Assembly: GCA_001586965.3 (NCBI GenBank)
Contig: LUCW03002300.1
Span: forward strand, 25,001-57,500
Direction of reading: 5' to 3'
From: Sphaeroforma sirkka
Taxonomy: Eukaryota > Opisthokonta > Ichthyosporea > Ichthyophonida
Length of the DNA: 32,500 nucleotides
The translations under genes and the position numbers were made by a program. Positions 8,631 to 16,689 of this stretch are shown here, piece by piece. The notes beneath the pieces were generated by a model. That model was not told the origin of the DNA. It searched no databases and worked only from the letters and a program-made list of their open reading frames with translations. Every line of letters starts with the position of its first letter. Positions within the stretch are counted from its first letter, which is position 1.

Positions 8631-9625
8631 TGACTTTCTTAAAGAGGTTAGCTCCCAGAGTCTCCATCATCTGACAAATTAATAAATATTCGCCAGTATA
8701 GGTACGACCACCCATCCGAGTATTCATATGTGTCATATGAGCTAGAGCACCTCGAATAGTGGTATCGTTCGCAAAGAACTTGCGAGACTCTAGAAGTTCA
8801 CGGTCACGTGCATCTTCAAAAAAAAGGTGTTAAGTATATTATCACGCAACTGGTGCCAGGGTAGGGCTTTCCAGTTGGGCTCATGACCTTCAAGATAGTT
8901 CGCCATTCACCTGGCTCACAGAAATGAATAAAGGCATTCATCATCTGCTTATCCTTAAGGCTGGCAGACTCCTTAAGTTGGTCGAAGGCCTTCAGTGTCT
9001 CCACTGTACTCTCATTAGTAGAGAAATCGACCTCAGCCTGCGCGTTACCTAGCTGCTTTATAAAGCTTGGTTCTAAGTGTTCACGAGGCTCATGCTCAGT
9101 GCTACGGGCTGCTAGTGCCAAGATGGTGTCTATTTCCTTTCTCTTGTTATCGATTAGATAGCGAATGTTATCCGCTTTCCTATCGTCAAGGTCAGAGTCA
9201 TTCAATAGACGGTCCTCAAGGACTTGCATACCAGAGCGTAATAGCCTGAGACGAGTATGTCTGGTTCTCACTTCCTCATCCTCAGGATTAGAGCGGGAAC
9301 TCTCTAACGAGGTACTGGTGTAGCGATTGCCAAAATCGTGATTACCAGGGTTAGTTGGCAAATGAGGGTCGATATTACGAGGATGGTAAGCCTCATCGAG
9401 TTCCATACGATCATATCCTCTGACAGTGTTAGGTTTGTCAAGAGGATGGTCAATGGTAGCATCAGAGCTATAGAGATTAAATTTTGAAATATTTTCTCTC
9501 TCGCCAGTGGTAACTGGCTTAGTAGTAAACATACTGGCTGGTAAACCAGTAGGTCTCGGGTTCGAAACTGGGCCCGAATTTTTTTTCTTCTTCGGTATAG
9601 GAAGAATATCAGCCAAGTGGGACAC
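8607..9625 (-). pseudogene. Element 1 gag N-terminal part
   Basis: ATG at 9625 opens 269 codons to 8816: a basic start (PIPKKKKNSG), a polar linker, and helical stretches (RLRLLRSGMQVLEDRLLNDS; TVETLKAFDQLKESASLKDK) ending FIHFCEPGEWRTILKV, plausible capsid-like helices. The frame stops at a T-run followed by TGA (TTTTTTTTGA in the sense strand; A-run 8818-8825). Moving forward one base continues as EDARDRELLESRKFFANDTT to about 8607. This could be a slippage mutation in an 8-base run or, less likely, a shifty stop. No sequence family beyond gag-like can be named. Confidence 0.6.
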
Positions 9626-9654
9626 GATAGAGGGGTCTACAACTGAAAAATATG

Positions 9655-9784
9655 TAAACTTCGATGGAAATTACTAGGTTTCAAACTGTATTAAACTAAA
9701 ATACAATTTAGTCAGTTAGGATTTAGCAGTGGTAGCTTGTGTAAGAATGATCGGGACTGCCTCTTGTTAAGAGCCTAAATATCC
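9655..9784 (+). repeat. Terminal sequence at the 5' side of element 1
   Basis: Begins GTAAACTTCGATGGAAATTA and ends GAGCCTAAATATCC. Positions 9655-9715 match 5633-5693 directly; 9670-9784 matches 5519-5632 inverted; a diverged copy begins near 10622. Similarity stops sharply at 9784 while the other two copies continue, so this copy is truncated or 9784 is the element boundary. Confidence 0.75.
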
Positions 9785-10238
9785 ATATTCTTTTTGTACT
9801 GCTTAACTACTTTAGCCTGAATCATGTCTTAGCTGTTTATCTCAATAGTTGCAAAGCATGTTTGCTTGTTTGTATGTTGTTCATATTTATTACACTGCAA
9901 AAAAAACCTACGACCGTGCTTGTTTTACTCAAATAACATCCGAAGATGCTAGGCCTTTCATCCAATCGAATGACAATCAAATGACGAATTTAGATAAAAT
10001 TTGAAGACTGGTCATATAAAGTCATAAATATAACGTCTTTTCTGCGACGATGTGTGCGACTAGAATGGTGGGATTAACAGAAAAGTACCATAGTATCATA
10101 ATTAAAAATCAATGGTGTTTGGCCTGGTGTGAGTGTACAAATCCCCGATGACCAATCAAGTAGACGGGATGGTCATAATGAGTATGCTACACCATGGAAG
10201 AGTACTACCTCGGTCGTATGACCGAAACAATATAGTAG
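9785..10238. other. Unassigned spacer between elements 1 and 2
   Basis: About 450 bp without an open frame of note on either strand and without similarity to other parts of the window. It may be older host or element DNA. Confidence 0.4.
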
Positions 10239-10395
10239 TGATAGCTTTATTACTCAGTAATTAAGCGACTGTCTCGAGACACGTAGTTTTCCAAAGACCT
10301 AGTTCCAAAGACAGTCACACTTCTGTCTATTTATATCTAATATATCGTCCATCCCCAGTGCGGATGGACATCCAACTAAGGTCCGCCCTACTACA
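10239..10395 (-). repeat. 3' LTR of element 2 (157 bp, internally shorter)
   Basis: Starts TGATAGCTTTATTACTC and ends CCCTACTACA on the plus strand, matching 16286-16555 at both ends. It lacks about 112 bp present in the other copy (16388-16505). The shared core contains GCGACTGTCTCGAGACACGT, a short palindromic stretch around CTCGAG, and CCATCCCCAGTGCGGATGG, an inverted repeat. Confidence 0.8.
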
Positions 10396-10413
10396 GCCCC
10401 ATCCCCCCCCCTA
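10396..10413 (-). promoter_or_regulatory. Polypurine tract of element 2
   Basis: On the minus strand the sequence TAGGGGGGGGGATGGGGC runs directly into the LTR start TGTAGTAGG. A purine tract at this exact place primes plus-strand synthesis in LTR retroelements. It fixes the orientation of element 2; no such tract follows the right-hand LTR. Confidence 0.75.
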
Positions 10414-10616
10414 AAACACTCCTCATCACAGCAAACCTAACTAATTCCATCGCAATCCTAACTACTCGTCAACACGGCTATTCGTGACTAATCCGTGAGA
10501 CTAATCCCTTTTATCTAACGATTGCGTTGACAACTGAGCTCCCGTGTGCTTCAACCGCCAATTCCGGAGCTTTCCTTGACGGTACTCAGCATCGTTCACA
10601 AACCGGTACAGCTTGC
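10414..10616 (-). other. Element 2 internal sequence between polypurine tract and inserted module
   Basis: On the minus strand a frame of about 37 codons (LYRFVNDAEYRQGKLRNW...) runs to a stop near 10500. It has no motif I recognise and is the only possible remainder of a product downstream of the pol tail. The rest is non-coding. Confidence 0.3.
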
Positions 10617-11224
10617 TATAAACTTCGATGGATATATCTATGTTTTAAACCATGTTATATAAACTAAGATACATTTTAAGTCAGTTCAGATTTAGCAGTG
10701 GTAGCTTGTGTAAGAATGATCGGGACTGCCTCTTTTTAAGAGACTTGATATCCTCGATTGCACAGGACGTACCTCTAGCTGTTCTTCATTGAATAATTTT
10801 CAATAGAAGTACTAAGTGTTCATGACCACATGTCTAATTTGTAGATAGACATAAGAACTTAAGTCCAAGTTGATACATTAGCTAACATAAATAAAGTTCC
10901 ATCTGAAGAAAAGTTAAAAATAGTAAAAGACTTATTGGATTTTGGGGATTGGCGGGAGGTCCAAAACCTGTAAGTAGTAGTTCAGAGATTATAAAATTTA
11001 GCTTATAATATCCTACATCTACTATCGTCTAAAATAGATCCAAGTAAATGAGTCATATCAAATACTCAGGCTATTGGAGCCATCATAGTGAATTTAGAAC
11101 ACTTTGGAAATATTGGAAAAAGAATTTGTATTAAATTATTTTAAATACAGTTAAAAATCAATGTGTTATCTCATTTGATCTTGATTTCTTAGACTGACCA
11201 AAGACCGTATTTCTACAGTTATAA
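10617..11224 (+). repeat. Modules A2+A1 inserted in the 3' part of element 2
   Basis: A2 (to about 10888) is a diverged direct copy of 9655-9784 that continues beyond where that copy ends. It matches the reverse complement of 5384-5632. After seven bases (AAATAAA), A1 (10896-11217) follows, matching 5063-5383. TATAA stands at both outer edges (10617-10621 and 11220-11224), a possible 5-bp target duplication, though AT-rich and so weak evidence. It may be a solo terminal repeat or a non-autonomous relative of element 1. Confidence 0.6.
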
Positions 11225-11318
11225 GGGCTGCGTTTTTCCAAACCCCATTTTCAGGAGAGTTCCTTAGAAACTGAGACATCGTCCTGAGCACCACCCTGGA
11301 TCCTCAAGAGTGTGTGAC

Positions 11319-11835
11319 TTATAAATGAAATCCTTCAAAACCTGCCGTTGCGGAACACGGTTCTACCCGGTAATCACTAAGACACATACTAGCATGTGGG
11401 CACGTACGCCGCACCTCTGCCCAAAACGAATGTGGGATAACATACGGCAAATCCTGCACTCCACCCTTGATATACACCAACAACGTATGTGACCACGAAG
11501 GAATTCTCACCGCTGTATTGCCGTTTAGTAGGAATATATCATAAGCATGTGGAATAATAAAAGGACGAGCCTGTAACAACGGCACCAACTCCTTCATATA
11601 ACACAACCAATGCATCCTGTGTACCTGCTACATGTCTAATAAATGCCAAAAGCTCCCCCCACGGCGGGTTTGCATAGCAGATTAAACCCGCAAGAACAAC
11701 CGCATACGCATCACAACCATATGTACCACCCCCTGGTTCCAGCATGCATACACAACCAACTCATGATTTGCCAGAGTAGCAAATAACTCAACATCATACT
11801 TCATTCGGAATAATTGCTGAGAATACCGGATCCAA
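11319..11835 (-). pseudogene. Element 2 Dam-methyltransferase-like domain and conserved tail
   Basis: Three overlapping frames carry successive parts. YDVELFATLANHELVVYACW (near 11835-11750) matches the vDlFAt..N segment. CDAYAVVLAGLICYANPPWG and FIRHVAGTQDALVV (11745-11600) match the dAf...W...NPPf and following helix; the NPPW motif is intact. Then LLQARPFIIPHAYDIFLLNG and VRIPSWSHTLLVYIKG (11615-11440) parallel the element 1 tail. Phage-type Dam methyltransferases and DIRS retroelements share this pattern, with NPP(Y/F/W) as the catalytic signature. Whether it ever methylated DNA cannot be told. The stop is at 11319; no integrase follows. Confidence 0.55.
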
Positions 11836-11989
11836 TGTGGGTTCAACTGTCAATTGCCCGTGTCCAATTGTGCAAAACAACATAAAGCTGTTATCAACTG
11901 GACACCCACCTGTTTCAGAGGATCCGACCATATCACTTGTTTTTCCGCTGGCAACATGGGAGAGGTAATCCTCGAAAAAGTTAATGGGG

Positions 11990-12707
11990 CCCGGGCAATA
12001 GCGAAAGTCATATTCAATTCGGTGGAGGCTCTAAACCGAACGGAACCACCGACGCGCCTGAATAGTGGTGCTCAGGTATATTGCTCAGTGGGTATCTTGC
12101 TCATTGTCTTTCTCATTGTGTCTTGCTCGGTAGATGAGTTAACAACTACACTAACACAGTAGAGGTTCGCGATCAGTATATAAAATAACTGGGCCCTGTG
12201 CTCGCTGTAACACAAACAAAGCTCTCTAGTAGCTTAGACGCAACCAACAAACTCACGACCTGTGGCCCCATAGTTCTTCTGCGCCGGATTAAAGGTACTA
12301 GACATCAACGAGACTGGAAATAGACAATCAAATTCATGGATAGTAATTCCAATGTCAAGCTCTTCACGCAAAAATATACCGAAACCTTCTGTCCCATCCC
12401 TCCGACGAAATTGAATAACCTCCTGGATGCGAGTTTCCTGAACCGCCTGAGCCAACAGCAGTTGATATTGCAGGGAGGAAGTCCCATCCGCCAACACATC
12501 TCTACCATAAATGGGCAACTCCGACAAATAGGACACCATAGCATCCAACCCAATAATGAGATCCGGTTCCTCCAGCTGTGCTAATGACTCTATATCAATA
12601 TTAAGCACTCCAGCCTCCTCATCCGATAACTCACGGACCACATGTCGAGCAATGCCCCCCAGGTTTGCATACGAACAACGACGCCCCACATGCGAGTTTA
12701 GACGCAT
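11990..12707 (-). pseudogene. Element 2 RNase H domain and RT connection
   Basis: The open frame 12707-12234 starts in the RT-RNase H connection; the GTG/ATG start is not meaningful. A likely RNase H opening is RDGTEGFGIFLREELD. VSLMSSTFNPAQKNYGATGR and EFVGCV match the S.tf...e.nY...ErE helix, after which the frame stops at 12234. The next motif, YFIYTDREPLL, stands in another frame near 12180-12150, and the C-terminal strand (RIEYDFRYCPGP) further left near 12025. At least two shifts separate these parts. The acidic residues at the ERE and TDR positions remain. Confidence 0.6.
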
Positions 12708-12840
12708 CCGAACACAACACTAACTTTTATTCCGAGGTAGGAACATACAATCTAATACGCATTTTTTAATAAAAATATGCAGTATATAATGCCACCATCT
12801 GCTCCGTACCCCAGCAAAACACTTCATGCTTACGAGTCAA

Positions 12841-13140
12841 TCAGAGAATAGGTTCCATAATCATTGAATAAGTCGGGATCATGCCACTCCACCAAGACAA
12901 CATACCCAATAACATTGCTACCTCTAATTTATACGTTGGGGCAAGTGCATTGAGGAAATCCTGCAATCGGTCGTGATCGATCATTGAACCATAATCCAAC
13001 ACATCACGACCAAAAACATGCAACACTTCCGATGGCAACACAGCAATCTGGGACTTATGCGGTTGTAACTTGATGTTCTTTGCAATACAGATATCAAGCG
13101 TAAGGTGTAACTCAAACCAATGGTTACGCATAGAATATAA
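12841..13140 (-). pseudogene. Element 2 RT, thumb side (after YMDD)
   Basis: YSMRNHWFELHLTLDICIAK then NIKLQPHKSQIAVLPSEVLH correspond to the s.e.H..hL..vl and L...K......v.~lG segments of Ty3-type RT. FGRDVLDYGSMIDHDRLQDF, LAPTYKLEVAMLLGMLSWWS and GMIPTYSMIMEPIL form the connection ending in the I..YS....PL pattern. The frame stops at 12841. Its N-terminal continuation lies beyond the telomere-motif block at 13141-13330. Confidence 0.7.
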
Positions 13141-13330
13141 ACCCGAAAACCCTAAACCCAAAACCCTAAACCCTAAAACATTAGACAGTTCAGTTAGCCT
13201 CTACCTGAGAAAACAGGGATTAAGGCACAAACTGCGACACCTGCCGGCCGCCACAGGTCTTCGGACACAAGGCATTGTATATAGCAATAGCGTGTAAACA
13301 AATAAAGGTACCTAAACCCTAAACCCTAAA
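13141..13330. repeat. Insertion bounded by CCCTAAA telomere-type repeats inside the RT gene
   Basis: The right-hand RT piece ends near 13331 shortly after YMDD, and the left-hand piece resumes at about 13140. Between them lie about 190 bp beginning with degenerate telomere units (CCCGAAAACCCTAAACCC, then CCCTAAACCCTAAAAC, to about 13178) and ending with CCTAAACCCTAAACCCTAAA (about 13312-13330). The intervening 130 bp (with GCCGGCCGCC near 13243) has no match elsewhere in the window. CCCTAAA is the TTTAGGG-type telomere unit. Confidence 0.75.
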
Positions 13331-13991
13331 TACGTGCAACCCACAATTTGATGCTGAGCTATATTCATATCATCCATATAAGCCATTAATGTATTCACAC
13401 TCTGGAACATCTTTTGAGTTAAATGCTACATGTCATAGCAGCCACTCTGCTCACCTTCGAGTAGACGTGTAGGTTGATGATAGCGGCCATCCAACGAGTA
13501 AAAGGTTAAATACCCCCGAGAATCCTTCGAAAGCAACAACTGATGATACGCGGATGCCAAATAAATAGCAGCCGGTACAATGGCTCCTCGAGCATGATAA
13601 AACAAATCCTCAAATTGTGGAACTGGGGATTCTGTGGGTTATAATCCACAGTCAAACGCCAACCCTTGTCATCAACAGGAGCCTGTCAAGGATATTTACA
13701 AGCCAGCATACAAGAAGAAACCCACAAACTATGCGGGTCCCCCGGCTCCAGCTAGTTAAGTGCGTACATAGTATCAATCTTTCTAGTTTCTACACCCTGT
13801 TTCGCCGGATCTTTAGTGGCATAAACCCGCCTGTGAGGAAAAGCCCCTTCCTTCCGCATAATATGTACTACTTCCCCACTAATGACCAAAGGACATTGAC
13901 TATCCCAACGCACCCGATTGAATTTGTCCTTTAGCTCATCCAGTAAATGGTTCGAGAAATTACAAATGCGGGCCATATAGTCCAAACCCAA
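13331..13991 (-). pseudogene. Element 2 RT, N-terminal side up to YMDD
   Basis: Frames in succession: a pre-RT segment (13991-13752, DELKDKFNRVRWDSQCP, VYATKDPAKQGVETRKIDTM), then GWRLTVDYNPQNPQF (RT motif 1), AIYLASAYHQLLLSKDSRGY (motif A region), and MFQSVNTLMAYMDDMNIAQH with the YMDD catalytic motif C near 13360. In motif A the Asp expected in D-L-A-S-A-Y-H-Q is Tyr (TAT for GAT), which would abolish catalysis. Frame changes occur after 13752 and near 13630, and a TAG precedes the YMDD segment. It is interrupted by the telomere-motif block immediately downstream. Confidence 0.7.
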
Positions 13992-14077
13992 AAACTGTAC
14001 GAACCCTATTCATCCGCTGGGTCCGGCCAAAATGTATCCCACTTAGTTTGCTCCAAACGATAAACAAACTCCGGTGG

Positions 14078-14416
14078 CTAATAAGCCAAAAACTGCACAC
14101 CTTGTACCGCCGGCAACTGGAGGCAAAACGTGGGAGGGTCCGCGGACGTATCCCATGTGGTCCCCAAGAGCTCTTTAGATATATGATACAATCCCAATAA
14201 AATCTCACAGCCATGCGGTATCCATGGCACCAACAAGAAAATAACAGGGGAAGTCACGTAATATGTATCCTTACCATGCACATCCACTACGTCCAGTGGC
14301 AAAGTAACAACTGTCTGAGCCGCCAATGTCATCATCTCATCGCCCCCATTACCTGTAATATATACAGGAGTTTGGACCGCAAAATAAAAACGCTCCGCAA
14401 AACGGTGATCCATCAT
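14078..14416 (-). pseudogene. Element 2 probable aspartic protease region
   Basis: The frame of 112 codons contains TLAAQTVVTLPLDVVDVHGK, TYYVTSPVIFLLVPWIPHGC and EILLGLY, the flap and second half of a retropepsin-like fold, where hGCEILLG stands for the usual D.ILLG. The active-site D[ST]G is not visible in this frame; upstream sequence near 14416-14520 is broken. Position between gag knuckle and RT fits protease. Confidence 0.45.
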
Positions 14417-14501
14417 TGTCGGACGGGGCCCGTATTATTATAAAGGGATACTTCCAAATCCTAGCACACCGCATGCGTTACCGGTCCCAACCAGCTATCC
14501 G

Positions 14502-14830
14502 CTAGTCATGGGTATTTTGCCACCACCGCATTGACCTGCTGTGGACATTTTGTACGCCAGTGGCCGGTTTGGTTGCAGATGTGACATTTAGGGCACACTG
14601 AACTCTTATGGCGTAATTTACGAGTACCATAAGCCTGTGCTGCCTGTGAACGCGGTTCATACGCTCGATTTGGTGTGTATGAACGCCCTTTAGAGGGATC
14701 ATATGATTGCTACCATCCTCTCGGGGGTGTAGTATGCCGGTTTGTGGCCGGTCTTTGTGAAATGGGAGGTGCATAGGAATTTCTTCCATACGCGGCCTGT
14801 TGAGCCCAATGTGGGTTATTGTGCCCCCCC
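14502..14830 (-). pseudogene. Element 2 nucleocapsid region with CCHC zinc knuckle
   Basis: In the frame reading SSVCPKCHICNQTG then HWRTKCPQQ (about 14542-14610) a perfect C-x2-C-x4-H-x4-C knuckle is present. Upstream, SYTPNRAYEPRSQAAQAYGT and other Tyr/Arg/Pro-rich residues form the usual basic flank. The 95-codon open frame at 14502-14789 is another frame and not the product. A TAG near 14710 breaks the true frame. Confidence 0.7.
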
Positions 14831-14939
14831 TTTCAAGTGGTTCGCTTGAGCGGTATACGTGCTCGTATACGTGCTCGTCTGCCCAGATGTATGAGCCGGT
14901 TTAGTAGGGGGCTGTGCATTCATGAATTTAGCCGCCTGC

Positions 14940-16158
14940 CATCAACGCGCACGAGGCTATCCCTTGCTTATCAATCTCATTGGTAAGAACCTCCAACGTA
15001 AGCCCTTTATAGGCATTCGTGGTAAACTGCAGTGACTCGATGCCACCATCTCCTGATTATACACCCGACACAAAGGTTCACGCACCGCCAGATCACTAAT
15101 CACACTCAACAACATCATGTGTTCAACCTTGCCCTTACGATTAGACAAAGCTTACTATCAGCACACACATGAGCCCATGTAATTGGCTGCGGTGAACCAG
15201 GCTGTCTATGAGAGATTAATCCCATTGCCTCCAACGCACCAAATACCGGTGGTGGTCCCACCGGGAACACCGGTAAGGGCTGGTAAGCCCCAATCGCTTT
15301 AACAGGGTAATGGAGCATAAGCTGCGCATCATACACATACTTACGCTCAGCTCGTCTACTGAGCTCCCAAAATCCATGCCAACGCCAACGGAAATCCCCA
15401 TTCACAATATCAGAGCGACGATGCGTAAACGCCCTCTTGCGACGAGAAATACTATACACAAAAGGGCCACCCAGAGGCATATAATGAAATACCGCCCACT
15501 TGAACAATCGATTGGCATCAGCCTGCGACAAACCAGCATACCGCTGACCCACTGGTGACCGCGAACGACCTCGGTCCTCATGTGCATCAAACTCCTGGAG
15601 CCCTGGTTCAGTACGGGAACCAGGGAGTAATCGTGTGTCATTCATCCGCTCCCCTCGATCCATGCCTTGCAGCGCTGCACCCAAGAGGCCCTCATCGTCC
15701 GCCGACACCGCAACAGAAATCTGAGCGGCCTCCTCAATCTCCTGGTTCAACCTATATATTATGAATTTGAGCAGCTTCGTTCAACACTGTATATTTCTTC
15801 CGAATATTATAAGTATTATCTTCCTTGAGCGAAACACCAAGCATATTCAAATCGAATATACACGCTTTCCTAAACAAGAAACGGGACGGCCCATACATAT
15901 GCATCACAAACCGTTCGACATTCGTAACCGTAGATATTGTAGGTAGACTAGTATATACATCTAACTGAAGCTCCGGCCATGATACCCTGACACCAACGAT
16001 ATCATCTCATCCTTGTGCGGTGCCCTCTTCCGATACGCTGGACTATTTTTAAACCTATTCCACTTTTCATGCCAAGGGAAAGCAAGGTCAAACTGTTGCC
16101 CCTTGTATTGCCAAGGAGGCCCGTAAGGGTTGGCCCTCTTTTCCACCTGAGCCATCAT
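14940..16158 (-). pseudogene. Element 2 gag, matrix/capsid part
   Basis: Open pieces in order: 16158-15961 (MAQVEKRANPYGPPWQYKGQ, possibly the true N-terminus, about 130 bases inside the 5' LTR), 15750-15115 (211 codons, with QADANRLFKWAVFHYMPLGG and RRAERKYVYDAQLML), and 15148-14940 (EHMMLLSVISDLAVREPLCR, then after a shift QFTTNAYKGLTLEVLTNEID). The helical, Trp/Tyr-containing segments and position before a CCHC knuckle support gag. The junctions are frameshifted. Confidence 0.55.
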
Positions 16159-16285
16159 CCTCGCAATTGAATCAACTAAATCTTATCTATCGGAATCTAA
16201 TTTCAAAAAAAAAAATACTATGCTAAGTACTGGGTACGTAGCTAACCAATATCTAAGTCTACGTCCTCTCACTTAATTGTATTAG

Positions 16286-16555
16286 TGGATAGCTTTATTA
16301 CTCGGTAACTAAGCGACTGTCTCGAGACACGTAGTTTCCCAGAGACCTAGTTCCAAAGACAGTCGCATTTATATGTCTATATCTAATATATCTGTCCTGA
16401 ACTACTATTCCAATATAACTATCCAACCCCACCCATGTGGTGGTTGGGTCCAACCTAAAGTTCTCAGTCCGATCCTGGTTCTACAGGGCAGAGCCGATCA
16501 TCCATCGTCCATCCCCAGTGCGGATGGACGTCCAACTAAGGTCTGTCCTACTACA
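16286..16555 (-). repeat. 5' LTR of element 2 (270 bp)
   Basis: Begins TGGATAGCTTTATTACTC and ends CCTACTACA on the plus strand. It matches 10239-10395 on both sides of an extra 112 bp (16388-16505) that includes CCACCCATGTGGTGGTTGGG, a short hairpin. Gag begins 130 bases to its left. The expected primer-binding site (about 16268-16285, minus) shows no match to a tRNA end that I can recall. Confidence 0.78.
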
Positions 16556-16689
16556 ACTTTGCAAAATGCATAAAAGGAACGCTTTGCCAATGACGACAAA
16601 TTATGGGGAGTGGCCATGTCCAAATGCAAATCCGCTTGCTCCAAAAAAAAATCTACCAGGAGATTTTACCACAGGTGGCGAATCTTAAT

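Larger units (their letters stand above)
5519..9784 (-). mobile_element. Element 1: decayed Ty3-type retroelement with inverted terminal sequence and no visible integrase
   Basis: On the minus strand the order is gag (9625-8196), protease (about 8150-7750), RT (about 7550-6704), RNase H (6700-6300) and a tail (6260-5665). The ends carry the same 114-bp sequence in inverted orientation (5519-5632 and 9670-9784), and a 61-bp piece of it as a direct repeat at 5633-5693 and 9655-9715. Breaks include frameshifts in gag near 8820 and 8605-8630, at the protease start near 8088, a -1 shift near 7365, an in-frame TAG at 6704-6706, and a shift with probable deletion near 6130. No HHCC/DDE integrase and no tyrosine recombinase was found in any frame. 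RT and protease are Ty3-like; the inverted ends and the tail recall DIRS-type elements. The closest relative in the window is element 3. Confidence 0.75.
10239..16555 (-). mobile_element. Element 2: decayed LTR retrotransposon (Ty3-type pol, Dam-like domain, no visible integrase)
   Basis: Direct terminal repeats with TG...CA ends lie at 10239-10395 and 16286-16555. On the minus strand the order is gag (16158-14540), protease (about 14416-14080), RT (about 13990-12841), RNase H (about 12400-11990), Dam-like domain (about 11835-11539) and a conserved tail to 11319. A polypurine tract (minus strand) abuts the left repeat, so 10239-10395 is the 3' LTR. The 3' part is interrupted by a copy of modules A2+A1 (about 10622-11219), and RT by a telomere-motif block (13141-13330). 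Many frameshifts are present. No integrase motif was found; part of the 3' region could have been replaced by the insertion. The 5-bp flanks outside the two LTRs (AGTAG, ACTTT) do not match. Confidence 0.75.

Noticed and set aside
9555-9580. GGGTTCGAAACTGGGCCCG, resembling a tRNA T-arm (B box)
   Set aside because: It lies in the gag frame of element 1, the stem does not pair well, and no A box or cloverleaf can be built upstream.
11854-12162. Plus-strand 102-codon frame
   Set aside because: It is antisense to RNase H and Dam-like parts of element 2 that match family motifs on the minus strand.
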